This document shows, piece by piece, positions 25,571 through 34,459 of a stretch of DNA of 37,635 nucleotides. The stretch covers positions 1 to 37,635 of the IMG/VR virus record IMGVR_UViG_3300027861_000083; one strand, written 5' to 3'. The number at the start of each line of letters is the position of its first letter. The stretch's first letter is position 1. The translations under genes and the position numbers were made by a program. The stretch comes from a virus. A model generated the notes under the pieces. It was given only the letters and a program-made list of their open reading frames with translations, searched no databases and was not told the DNA's origin.

Positions 25571-26488
25571 ATGAGTCTTTTTGCTACCCGAAGTTTATTC
25601 CAAAGCCCACGCTTCCTTGCTCCTAACTCCCAAGATGTTACCACATTCGGAGAGGTTGATGCGGATTACGCCCATCTCGACCGCTTCCAAACCGCCCAGC
25701 AGATGAAGAGAGAAGCTCCCGATGATGTGGGTTTCATTGAAGACGTAGCAACAGGAGTGGCATCAGGTGTTGAAGGATTCGGAAGATCACTCGTAGGTTT
25801 TGCCGATATGGTCCTGTTTGATGCCCTTCCCGATGAATGGTCCGAACGAACCTTTGATCGCCCACAAGGGATGGTTGGAGGATTGGTTGAAGGTATCACT
25901 CAGTTTGGATTAGGTCTGATTCCTGGTCTTGGAGTTGCTGGTCTAGCCGCGAAAGGAGCCAAGGCTTTTGGAGCCGGTAGTAAACTTGTATCGGGTGTTA
26001 AGACCGTATCGGCTGGAGCCACGTCTGACTTCATTGCCTTCGACGAACACGAGGCGCGACTTAGTGACTTCCTTGTGGGACATGATGCAACCCGTAACTC
26101 AATTACAGAATACCTACAGTCCAACGAAGAGGACAGTGCCTTTGAGGGACGCATGAAGAACGTCCTTGAAGGAGGAGCATTGGGCGCGATTGGAGGAGTC
26201 CTTATAAAAAGCGCGAAGGCTCTTAAGAAAGGAAAACAACTGGATGGAACCCCTGCTTCGATAGCCGCTAAAGAAGCTGCTGACAAGGAGCTTAAACACG
26301 CTCTAGTGGACACAGGACTCGCAACTGAGGACGGTCTTAGGTTGGTGCAAGAAACCGACGAACTACTACCCGAAGCGACCATGAGAGTTCAAACTCAAAT
26401 GTCAGTGTCTCGTCTGGATTACCAAGGAAGCCCTAACACAAAGACTGACCCAACAAGCATCACTCCGAAATACCCAGAGTGTAAATAA
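25571..26488 (+). CDS. Internal virion protein, separate N-terminal part of the gp16-like protein
   Basis: Predicted 305 residues from ATG 25571 (MSLFATRSLFQSPRF), directly after the gp15 stop codon; an in-frame extension upstream is a shadow of gp15. It has the membrane-like segments VEGITQFGLGLIPGLGVAGLAAKGAKAFG and LEGGALGAIGGVLI, and the block FIAFDEHEARLSDFLVGHD...DSAFEGRMKNVLEGG, which I associate with the large internal virion proteins of marine podoviruses. The next gene carries the rest. I see no lytic transglycosylase motif. Whether the split is normal or a broken gene is discussed in the findings. Confidence 0.7.
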   Translation: MSLFATRSLFQSPRFLAPNSQDVTTFGEVDADYAHLDRFQTAQQMKREAPDDVGFIEDVATGVASGVEGFGRSLVGFADMVLFDALPDEWSERTFDRPQGMVGGLVEGITQFGLGLIPGLGVAGLAAKGAKAFGAGSKLVSGVKTVSAGATSDFIAFDEHEARLSDFLVGHDATRNSITEYLQSNEEDSAFEGRMKNVLEGGALGAIGGVLIKSAKALKKGKQLDGTPASIAAKEAADKELKHALVDTGLATEDGLRLVQETDELLPEATMRVQTQMSVSRLDYQGSPNTKTDPTSITPKYPECK

Positions 26489-26514
26489 GTGGATAATAAT
26501 AATAATCAACAATC

Positions 26515-29500
26515 ATGAGTGAACCCTGTTATACTGGAGGCCCAGAAGCCCTTATAAACAACGCTAACGCCCTTGAAGCACTATTAGGCGCAGATAAGTT
26601 TAGTAAAATACGAGATGTCGTTAATGGCATCACTAAAAACTTAGAAGAAGAACTACCCACACTAACTGAGGATAACTTAAGAGAAGTGTTCGCTACAATG
26701 CGTGCGCGTGAGGCAGCTACAGGTGGAAACCCTGAGATTTATAAGAGCGCACTCCAGAACATCACACTAAAGAATCCCGATGGGACTAGAGCAGATGATG
26801 TGTTTGAAGCGATCCGTTCCGTGATGTTACACCAACATGTTTACACCCAAGGGATGCAAGTAAGCACGAACAAGATGATCGGGCTGGCTGAACGGATAAC
26901 AAACGCCAAGTCCAAGGGGTTGACCGCAAAAAAAGTAGAAGGTTTAGAGCTTCAGTTTATCTCCGCACAGGCACAGTTACGTAACTACATGGCGCATCGT
27001 TCATCCATCGGTTCTGGGTTGAGTTTTGCCTTCTCCCAGAGACGCAAGTCGAACGTGGTCAACGCGACAGAAGCCTTGGATGGTTATGTGGAGTCATTCA
27101 CCAAAAACTACAAGGACGCTTTTGAAGGCGAAGAGTTTCTTCAAGGAGTTGAACGCAACAGTAAAACCAAAGAAATCCTTGAGCGTCAGATCAAAGACCT
27201 GGCCGAGGATGCTGACATATCACCTCACGTTCAAGCCGCTAAGGATGCGGTGAAGGAGACCCAAGCGGATCTTGATAACTACCTAAAGACACGCGAAGCC
27301 GGCGTAAAGAAAACCACTGATGAAGCTGGCGCAAAGAAGAAGAAGAAGACCGAAGTGGATCAGACGGAGGTGGATCTACAAGCCAAGGTGAAAGCAGCGA
27401 ATGAGGATGTTAATCAGTTAACACGCCTAAGAGAGCTTCAAGATGACGTTAAGGCTGACGAGAAGGGAGCAAGCGCAATCCAAGAGGAGATTGACAGTCT
27501 TAAAAAGTCCCGAGGTAAAACCATCAAGGTTCTTAGAAATCGTCTGGCTGAACTGAAAGAAGACGCATCATCCCCAGAGAGGTCGGTTCTAGAGAAGCAG
27601 ATTGAGGATCTTCAAAAGTTGAACAGTCTAAAAAGACAACGGACCAAGCTAAAGAACGCAAACAAACCGATTGATGATGTTGAAGCAGAGATTGGTGATT
27701 TACGAGATCGGATAGACAAAACCAAAGAACTTAACAAACTGGAAACCACCTTAGCTCGTCTTAAGAATCCTAAGAGCGACATCAAGAAGACCAAAGAGGA
27801 GATCGAAAAGATCAAGAAGGCTAGGGAAGAAGAAGCCCGAAGAAGAATCGAAGCGTCGGAAATCACAACCGAAGCCCAATACAAGAAATTCATTAACCAG
27901 ACTCTAGGAGCTAGGGATGCAAAAACCTTGGCTAAACGTCTTACATTCGCTGATAAGATGGGCAAAGCTGAAGAGTCCGTAAGGCACGCTGCAAACATGT
28001 CAGAGAAAACCGGGTTCCACAAGACACTGGATATGGGATTGCAGTGGTTCACAGGAAGTCTCCTGAGTGGTCCTCCAACATTCGTCCTTAACGCAGTAAC
28101 ACCTATCCTTTCCAGAACGCTTCAACAACTAGAGCTAGCCACGGGCGCATTGATGACAGGTAACATGCCTCTCTTCAAAGCATCCCTTGATATGCACAAC
28201 CTGTTCTACGGGACACGCGATGCCTTCAAAATGGGTAACGCATCCCTCCAGATGGATAAAGACGCACTCTTAGGAGGGCAACGGATGTTTGACGAAGGTG
28301 ATGACTTCGGCGCGTTTGCGTCTGCCAACTTCAAAAACGTCTTCCTGAGTAACGAACCGATGTCGAAAGTGATGGACACCATTAACTTCCTTACAAGGCT
28401 CCCCAACAGGATCAATGGATCGGTTGACTCATTCAACAAAACAATGGCAACCATGAAGTATCTTCGGACTCACTTTACGGCTGACGCAATCGCCAAGAAG
28501 ATTCCGCACGGTGAAGTAGAAGAATACGTTCGTAAGAATGTCCAAAAGATGTTCAACAAGGACGGATCTCTTTACTCGGAAGCTAGGTTGATGAAGGCAG
28601 CGGTGAAGCAAGCCAACGACGAAGGTCTTAGCCGCTCATCGGACGAAGCTACCATCAAGTTCCAACAAAGAGTTGCAGAGATTATTGAAGGTCGCCTCAA
28701 GGATCTAGGGCCGGATAAAACTAACGCCGATACCTTATCACGCACGGCTGAAAAGTTTGCCCGTGAAAGCACCTTCACTGATGAACCAGGTAAGTTCACT
28801 CAACTCATCAAACAAGGCTTGAACCATATGCCCGTGTTTAAGTTCATTATGCCGTTCGTAAGCACCCCAATGAACATCCTTCACTTCGGTTGGAGACGCA
28901 CGCTTCCAGGCGCGATGCTTGATGGAATGATTCCCGTTCTTAAAAAGACCAAAGACGCAAGAACGAAGGAATGGGCTGAACTCACTCCTATGGAGCAAGC
29001 AGCATCAAGAGGACGTTATGCAACCGCAGTGGCTTCCACAGGGGCTATGATTTACTTTGCCTCCCAACACGGTGACCGTATCACTGGGGGTGGACCAAGA
29101 AACCGACAGGAACGGAAAGCATTGATGGCGACAGGGTGGCAACCTTACTCGTTCGTTATGAAGGGCGAAGACGGCTCAAAGACGTATGTTAGTTATGAAC
29201 GGGTAGACCCCCTAGCAACCATGATCGGTCTTATCGCTGACGCAGCGGAGTTCACAAAGATGAACCCTGATGACAACGAAAGTTTTGCCGAGTTGTTTTC
29301 AGCGTTGTCCTTCACCGTGGCAGAGAACATGACCGACAAATCATTCCTTCGTGGTATTAACAACATTCTTAACATCACTCAAGAGCCGGACATTTACATA
29401 CCGAAGACGTTCAAGGATATTGGATCAGCAATGGCAGTCCCTATGTTCATCGATAAAATCAAGAACGTAGACGGTGAGCAGATGATCCGCGAGTCACGGA

Positions 29501-30081
29501 CACTTGGAGACGCGATCTTGCGTAAATTACCTGTTGCCGAAGAAAGAGTCCCCCCAAAGAGAACTTTCCTTGGTGAAGCTGTTTACAAGCAGAACCCACT
29601 CGGAGTCTTGGGAATGATGAATCCCATCTACATCCAGTCCACCAAAAACGACTTAGTGGATGAAAAGATCCAAGGACTTCTTTATGGATTCTCGATGCCC
29701 CAACATAACTGGACAAAGGGCAAGGAAACGGACATGAGAGAGTTCTACAATCCCGATGGACGGCAAGCCTACGACCGCATGTTGGAACTCACCAGTGAAC
29801 ACAAGATCTACGGACGCACCCTTCGCCAGTCATTGAAGGCACTGTTCAAATCACCTGCATACAAACAAGCCGAACAGAACTTCCAGCAATTTGGAGGTGG
29901 TGAAGGAGACACCGATCCCCGAGTGCGTCTTGCTAAGAGAGTCATCACACGCTATCGTAGTGTCGCCAAACGCCTTGTTATTCAAGAGTTTCCAGAACTT
30001 CAACAAACTGTTAAACAGGTGCAACAACGTAACTATCAACTCCGAACCGGACAATCACTAAACCCAATCCCATCCCTTTAA
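26515..30081 (+). CDS. Large internal virion protein D (T7 gp16-like, C-terminal part)
   Basis: Predicted 1188 residues (T7 gp16 is 1318). Residues about 205-455 are a long charged coiled coil; hydrophobic parts follow (FTGSLLSGPPTFVLNAVTPIL, MPVFKFIMPFVSTPMNILHFGWRRTLPGAML), then a region with IYFASQHGDRITGGGPRNRQERKALMATGWQPYSF and VSYERVDPLATMIGLIADAAE. The latter block is characteristic of gp16-type ejection proteins. It has its own ATG behind an AATAATAATAATCAACAATC leader and starts 26 bases after the previous gene. It is ejected into the host envelope with the DNA. Confidence 0.88.
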   Translation: MSEPCYTGGPEALINNANALEALLGADKFSKIRDVVNGITKNLEEELPTLTEDNLREVFATMRAREAATGGNPEIYKSALQNITLKNPDGTRADDVFEAIRSVMLHQHVYTQGMQVSTNKMIGLAERITNAKSKGLTAKKVEGLELQFISAQAQLRNYMAHRSSIGSGLSFAFSQRRKSNVVNATEALDGYVESFTKNYKDAFEGEEFLQGVERNSKTKEILERQIKDLAEDADISPHVQAAKDAVKETQADLDNYLKTREAGVKKTTDEAGAKKKKKTEVDQTEVDLQAKVKAANEDVNQLTRLRELQDDVKADEKGASAIQEEIDSLKKSRGKTIKVLRNRLAELKEDASSPERSVLEKQIEDLQKLNSLKRQRTKLKNANKPIDDVEAEIGDLRDRIDKTKELNKLETTLARLKNPKSDIKKTKEEIEKIKKAREEEARRRIEASEITTEAQYKKFINQTLGARDAKTLAKRLTFADKMGKAEESVRHAANMSEKTGFHKTLDMGLQWFTGSLLSGPPTFVLNAVTPILSRTLQQLELATGALMTGNMPLFKASLDMHNLFYGTRDAFKMGNASLQMDKDALLGGQRMFDEGDDFGAFASANFKNVFLSNEPMSKVMDTINFLTRLPNRINGSVDSFNKTMATMKYLRTHFTADAIAKKIPHGEVEEYVRKNVQKMFNKDGSLYSEARLMKAAVKQANDEGLSRSSDEATIKFQQRVAEIIEGRLKDLGPDKTNADTLSRTAEKFARESTFTDEPGKFTQLIKQGLNHMPVFKFIMPFVSTPMNILHFGWRRTLPGAMLDGMIPVLKKTKDARTKEWAELTPMEQAASRGRYATAVASTGAMIYFASQHGDRITGGGPRNRQERKALMATGWQPYSFVMKGEDGSKTYVSYERVDPLATMIGLIADAAEFTKMNPDDNESFAELFSALSFTVAENMTDKSFLRGINNILNITQEPDIYIPKTFKDIGSAMAVPMFIDKIKNVDGEQMIRESRTLGDAILRKLPVAEERVPPKRTFLGEAVYKQNPLGVLGMMNPIYIQSTKNDLVDEKIQGLLYGFSMPQHNWTKGKETDMREFYNPDGRQAYDRMLELTSEHKIYGRTLRQSLKALFKSPAYKQAEQNFQQFGGGEGDTDPRVRLAKRVITRYRSVAKRLVIQEFPELQQTVKQVQQRNYQLRTGQSLNPIPSL

Positions 30082-30087
30082 AACATC

Positions 30088-31191
30088 ATGGCTTTAACAA
30101 CAACAACCGCCCTGTCATATTATCAGCAAGAAAGCAGTGGAAACTACACTGAGTGGACCAACCCTATTAACTTCTCCCTTGAAGCCTTAAGTGCTGACGA
30201 TGTGGAAGTGTGTGTTATCAACTCACAAGCCGCTGAAGGATTTCAAAAGCTGACACTTATCAAAGATACGGACTATACCCTAGACTTCGCCTCTAAGACC
30301 GTGACATGCACATCGTCTGCTTGGGGTGATATAAGCAAAATCGCCAACCACTCAGCGAACCACATTAGAATCTTCCGTGCGACATCAATAACCGAACTCG
30401 TTGATTTCACCAATGGTGCAGTGTTGAGCGCAGACGATCTTAATCTTGCCTACAAGCAAAACTTGTTCGCCGCACAGGAGATGAATGAAGATGCTGGGCA
30501 TACTAGAGGTGGAATCCAGAGTGTCAGTGAGACAGCATTAGCGGATTCCTCAGTGGCCAATGCAAAGATTCAAAACAATGCTGTGACTTCTGACAAGATT
30601 GCCACTGACGCTGTTATCGCAGCAAAGATCGCGAGCGGAGCCGTTACTACAGCAAAACTCGCAGCAGAAGCGGTCACCGAGGAAAAGATTGAGACAGAGG
30701 CGGTTACCACGAACAAGCTTGAAAACGATGCAGTCACTACCGTGAAGATAGTGAACGATGCAGTAACATACGATAAAGTATTGCCAGCGAGTAAAGCCCA
30801 AATGGAAGGACAACTAGGGGCGGGTACGCATGGAACTCCTGGTGTTGTTGCTGGCGTGGTGACTCCTGATGTGCTTAAGAATAGCCCGTTGGTTCCTAAG
30901 TGTTATGGTGTAGTTAGTTATGATGGTAACACTCCATCGCTTTCAAGCGGATCTTTTAACGTGGCCTCGGTTTCCGAACCATCAGCAGATAAAAGAACAG
31001 TCACTTTTACAACCCCGTTACAGAACGCAAGTTATGTTGTATTAGCAACAATGCAGACCGCTGCCGCAGTAGGGGATTACGAGGCCGTAAGCATAACTGC
31101 TAAAGCAACCTCATCCTTTACAATGGAGTCACGCCACAATGAGAGCGCGGACTTAAGTATTAACTTCGTGGTCTTCGGAAGCACCTATTAA
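30088..31191 (+). CDS. Tail fibre protein (T7 gp17-like N-terminus)
   Basis: Predicted 367 residues (T7 gp17 is 553). Residues 1-140 match the T7 tail fibre attachment domain (GNYTEWTNPINFSLEALSADDVEV, IRIFRATSITELVDFTNGAVLSADDLNLAYKQNLFAAQE). Residues about 150-235 are repeats of the type AVTTxKIxxDAV that form a trimeric shaft. The C-terminal 120 residues are a beta-rich tip. The short fibre together with the repeat surface protein may set host range. No chaperone domain or cleavage motif is seen. Confidence 0.92.
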   Translation: MALTTTTALSYYQQESSGNYTEWTNPINFSLEALSADDVEVCVINSQAAEGFQKLTLIKDTDYTLDFASKTVTCTSSAWGDISKIANHSANHIRIFRATSITELVDFTNGAVLSADDLNLAYKQNLFAAQEMNEDAGHTRGGIQSVSETALADSSVANAKIQNNAVTSDKIATDAVIAAKIASGAVTTAKLAAEAVTEEKIETEAVTTNKLENDAVTTVKIVNDAVTYDKVLPASKAQMEGQLGAGTHGTPGVVAGVVTPDVLKNSPLVPKCYGVVSYDGNTPSLSSGSFNVASVSEPSADKRTVTFTTPLQNASYVVLATMQTAAAVGDYEAVSITAKATSSFTMESRHNESADLSINFVVFGSTY

Positions 31192-31197
31192 TAACCC

Positions 31198-31353
31198 ATG
31201 AACCCAAATCTTAACACACCTATGATCGGGGTCACCGGATTGATTGCTAACATAACCCTTGAACAAGTGAACACATCAGTCGCTATCGCCGTAGGATTAA
31301 CAACCTTAACCTACATGGTCATTAAGATTTACCACGCACTAACCAAACGATGA
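31198..31353 (+). CDS. Class II holin-like one-span membrane protein
   Basis: Predicted 51 residues with one hydrophobic helix (about residues 29-45, VAIAVGLTTLTYMVIKIY) and a basic end (HALTKR). It sits between the tail fibre and the small terminase, exactly the site of T7 gp17.5, a class II holin of 67 residues. It overlaps the next gene by four bases (ATGA). It would open the inner membrane to release the amidase. Confidence 0.78.
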   Translation: MNPNLNTPMIGVTGLIANITLEQVNTSVAIAVGLTTLTYMVIKIYHALTKR

Positions 31354-31580
31354 AAGACGAATCCCGTAGCATTAAAATGGAGGGTCTCCAGGATCTCTTG
31401 ATTGACACCTTCATTGATCGCATCCAAAGTGGAGATGACACCCCTGCTCTCTTAAACGCTGCCCGACAGCTACTTAAGGACAATAACATCAGCGCAGCAG
31501 TCACCAAAGGATCACCCTTGGATAGCCTAGTGAACATCCTTCCCTTTGATGATCCGACTGATCAAGTAGTCAACGAATGA
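31350..31580 (+). CDS. Small terminase subunit (T7 gp18-like)
   Basis: Predicted 76 residues (T7 gp18 is 89). The pattern MKDESRSIKMEGLQDLLIDTFIDRIQSGDDTPALLNAARQLLKDNNISA is typical of the DNA maturase A family, with an acidic C-terminus (DSLVNILPFDD). It recognises concatemeric DNA for packaging with the large subunit, whose gene overlaps its end by four bases. Confidence 0.9.
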   Translation: MKDESRSIKMEGLQDLLIDTFIDRIQSGDDTPALLNAARQLLKDNNISAAVTKGSPLDSLVNILPFDDPTDQVVNE

Positions 31581-33250
31581 GCGACCTTCCTAAACAACTC
31601 CAAGACTTCCGCAACTTCCTTTGGATGACGTGGAACCACTTGTCACTTCCGGCTCCCACTCCTATCCAATACGAGATAGCCGAGTGGATGCAACACGGAC
31701 CACGCCGAGGTGTTATCCAAGGGTTCCGAGGCGTAGGTAAGTCATGGATTTGTTCAGCCTTCGTCGTTCACCAACTACTCCTTGATCCACAGAAGAACAT
31801 ACTGGTGGTCTCCGCATCCAAGAACCGCGCCGATGACTTCTCGACGTTCACCCTCCGTATCATTCACGAGATGGAGATCCTTGGACACCTAAAGCCCACC
31901 GACAAGCAACGCTTCTCCAAGATCTCCTTTGACGTTGGCCCTGCTCAAGCATCACACGCACCCAGCGTCAAGTCCCTCGGTATAACATCCCAGCTTACCG
32001 GTAGCCGTGCGGACATCATTGTGGCTGATGACGTAGAGGTTCCCAACAACTCCGCAACCCAATCCATGCGGGACAAGCTCTCGGAACAGGTCAAGGAGTT
32101 TGAAGCTATCCTTAAGCCCAACGATGGCAGTCGCATTCTGTTCCTTGGGACTCCACAGTGCGAGGACAGCATCTACAACAAAATGCTCGAAAGGGACTAC
32201 GAGACTCGCATTTGGCCGGCGAAGAAGATCGGTGTGGAGAAGTCCGAGAAGATCTACCAAGGTAACATTGCCGCCTCGTGCATCGATGATGACTTCATCG
32301 GAAGCCCTACAGAACCGACACGATTCTCTGAGATCGACCTAGCAGAGCGTGAAGCATCCTACGGTAAGTCAGGGTTCGCCATGCAGTTCATGCTGGACCC
32401 CAAGCTGTCCGACTTGGATCGTTATCCCTTGAAGATCAATGACTTAATCGTCATGGACATTGATGACACCACGGCTCCCGAGAAGCTGGTCTGGGCACAA
32501 TCCCCTGAGAACGCTTGGGACAACACTGTGCCGAACGTAGGGTTCACAGGGGACCGCTTCTTTCGCCCCATGAAGGTCATCGGTGATAACATCCCATTCA
32601 CTGGTAGTGTGTTAGCCATTGACCCATCGGGACGAGGCAAGGACGAAACCTCGTGGGCTGTCGTAAAGATGCTCAACGGGTATCTCTATGTGACGGATGC
32701 CGGCGGTATGCAAGGGGGATACGATGATACCGTCTTAAAGGTTCTCACGATGAAGGCCAAGATGAACAACGTGAATGTTATTGTTGTCGAAAGCAACTTC
32801 GGTGACGGCATGTTCGTAGAGATCCTAAAGCCCTATCTATCAAAGATTTATCCGGTAACCGTCGAAGAGGTTCGTCATAACATCCAGAAGGAGAAGCGCA
32901 TCGTGGACACCCTGGAACCCGTGATGAACCAACACAAGCTGGTCATCGACCCCAAGGTAATTCGGAACGACTACGATACCGCCCAGAAGTATCCCATCGA
33001 ATCCCAACTCAAATACCAGTTGATGTTCCAGATGTCTCGCCTGACACGCGAAAAGGGGGCTTTAACACACGATGACAGGCTTGACGCACTATCAATGGGA
33101 GTGGCATACTGGGTCGAACAGATGGCACAGGATGCCGACATTAAGATCTCTGAACGAAAAGAGGAGGACATCCAAAGACAGCTTCAGAAGTTCAAGGACT
33201 CCTACTACAAGATTAACACTAATCAAGCACCCTCAACCACATGGATATAA
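31577..33250 (+). CDS. Large terminase subunit (T7 gp19-like)
   Basis: Predicted 557 residues (T7 gp19 is 586). ATPase domain with Walker A GFRGVGKS (Lys55), Walker B IIVADDVEVP and the coupling region LFLGTP. The RNase H-like nuclease has AIDPSGRGKDETSWAVV and VVESNFGDGMFVEILKP, and a late acidic DRLDAL. It cuts and pumps DNA into the prohead. In the T7 group this enzyme works with terminal repeats. Confidence 0.96.
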   Translation: MSDLPKQLQDFRNFLWMTWNHLSLPAPTPIQYEIAEWMQHGPRRGVIQGFRGVGKSWICSAFVVHQLLLDPQKNILVVSASKNRADDFSTFTLRIIHEMEILGHLKPTDKQRFSKISFDVGPAQASHAPSVKSLGITSQLTGSRADIIVADDVEVPNNSATQSMRDKLSEQVKEFEAILKPNDGSRILFLGTPQCEDSIYNKMLERDYETRIWPAKKIGVEKSEKIYQGNIAASCIDDDFIGSPTEPTRFSEIDLAEREASYGKSGFAMQFMLDPKLSDLDRYPLKINDLIVMDIDDTTAPEKLVWAQSPENAWDNTVPNVGFTGDRFFRPMKVIGDNIPFTGSVLAIDPSGRGKDETSWAVVKMLNGYLYVTDAGGMQGGYDDTVLKVLTMKAKMNNVNVIVVESNFGDGMFVEILKPYLSKIYPVTVEEVRHNIQKEKRIVDTLEPVMNQHKLVIDPKVIRNDYDTAQKYPIESQLKYQLMFQMSRLTREKGALTHDDRLDALSMGVAYWVEQMAQDADIKISERKEEDIQRQLQKFKDSYYKINTNQAPSTTWI

Positions 33251-33951
33251 AAGACGAACTAAACGAGGCAATAAGGCTTCTTGAAGGATTACGCTCTAGG
33301 ATCGATTCTGAGGGCCTTTTGGATGATTCTGGAGGTCACACTAGAGAAATCTCTGAAAACGCACAGGAGCGCATCCTCGTGCTTGCAGTGGGGCATTCTA
33401 GGGAGCTTGATGCGGGTGCTGTGGCTTATGACGGCGAAACCTACGAATGGCACTACAACACAACGCTCGCCCACAAGATCAAGGAATACCTTCCAAGTCA
33501 CATCAATACAACGATCATCAACCACTACGAAGGGGATTCCTACACCGAGTCCATGCGATGGCTTAAACGAACCGTTAACCCTCTCAATGCGGACCTTGTG
33601 TGTGAACTCCACTTCAATAGCTTCAGCAACCCCAACGTGAAAGGCCACGAGATGCTTCACTGGAACTCATCCATGAAAGGCTTAATCGCCGCATCCAACA
33701 TCAACGATGCCATGAACGAGGACTTCCCAGGGAACACCGACCGAGGAGTCAAAAAAGTAACACACGGTGAACGCGGTGCTGGATTCCTTTACGGACCCAA
33801 GGCTCCGTGCGTGATCATTGAGCCGTTCTTTGGGTCAAACCCCGATGAATGGGAGGCTTTTGGGGAGACCGAAACCACCTTCAACGCCCTTGCAAAAACC
33901 TTAGCACGGGGAATCTCTATAACACTCTCTTACTCAACGCCTAATAAATAA
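33241..33951 (+). CDS. N-acetylmuramoyl-L-alanine amidase (Amidase_3), endolysin
   Basis: Predicted 236 residues. After an N-terminal helical part (1-45) the zinc amidase domain shows His52 in AVGHSRELD, Glu69 in YEWHYN, His124 in ELHFNSF and Glu194 in CVIIEPFF: the metal ligands and catalytic Glu of the Amidase_3 fold (AmiC-like). It cleaves the amide bond between the glycan and peptide of peptidoglycan. This is a different family from the T7 lysozyme gp3.5 (Amidase_2), which is absent from its usual place. It overlaps the terminase end by ten bases. No signal peptide, so a holin is needed. Confidence 0.92.
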   Translation: MDIKDELNEAIRLLEGLRSRIDSEGLLDDSGGHTREISENAQERILVLAVGHSRELDAGAVAYDGETYEWHYNTTLAHKIKEYLPSHINTTIINHYEGDSYTESMRWLKRTVNPLNADLVCELHFNSFSNPNVKGHEMLHWNSSMKGLIAASNINDAMNEDFPGNTDRGVKKVTHGERGAGFLYGPKAPCVIIEPFFGSNPDEWEAFGETETTFNALAKTLARGISITLSYSTPNK

Positions 33952-33976
33952 CACCCATAATAGGGAGGAAAGAAAG

Positions 33977-34137
33977 CCTCTCTTTAAGATTCTCTCTGAG
34001 ATAGGAGGAGAAGGAGATAAAAATAACAATCCTCTCTTAAAGATGTCTCTGAGAAAACTCTAAGATTGGTTTATTATTTTTTATCCTTATTATTATCCAA
34101 TCTCAGAGAAATCTCTAAGATATCTTAAAGAGGGAGG
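33977..34137 (+). repeat. Two direct and one inverted repeat forming alternative hairpins
   Basis: In the 220-bp gap after the amidase, arm A1 (33977-34002) and arm A2 (34031-34069) are related direct copies, and arm B (34097-34134) is their inverted copy. A2 and B can form 31 pairs in 38 positions with two G-U pairs, around a 27-base T/A loop. A1 can instead pair with B in two perfect blocks of about 11 and 10 bases. The zone is purine or pyrimidine rich on each side and has GGAGG-like runs. It may be a terminator, an attenuator, an origin or a stabilising 3' end. Confidence 0.75.
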
Positions 34138-34171
34138 AGAAAGAGAGAGAGAGACACCTTTGTAGTGTTCA

Positions 34172-34459
34172 ATGCAACGTAACTCCAACATCCCAGAGTC
34201 AGCCCAAGACCGCCTTAAGCTAGCCTTAAGTATCCTTACCGAACACTTCGATGATGTCTTGGTGGCTGTGAATCACAGGGAGACTAGTAACATTCATGTG
34301 GAGTCCCCAACGCCTTATGCTGCCCTCGGGATGCTTCCGACTGTCCAAGGGAAGCTACGGGAGTCTGTAGGACGCAACGAGTTGGCTCAGAGTCTTCGTG
34401 AAGAGGGAGGAGATTATGGATTGTTATTTGATGAAGAAGACAATGAGGAGCCGGAATAG
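34172..34459 (+). CDS. Hypothetical protein
   Basis: Predicted 95 residues with an N-terminal helical part (AQDRLKLALSILTEHFDDVLVAVNH), a middle segment PTPYAALGMLPTVQGKLRE and a strongly acidic C-terminus (DEEDNEEPE). No signal, membrane segment or known motif. It follows the inverted repeat region. Its base composition resembles the late genes more than the block to its right. Unknown function. Confidence 0.6.
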   Translation: MQRNSNIPESAQDRLKLALSILTEHFDDVLVAVNHRETSNIHVESPTPYAALGMLPTVQGKLRESVGRNELAQSLREEGGDYGLLFDEEDNEEPE

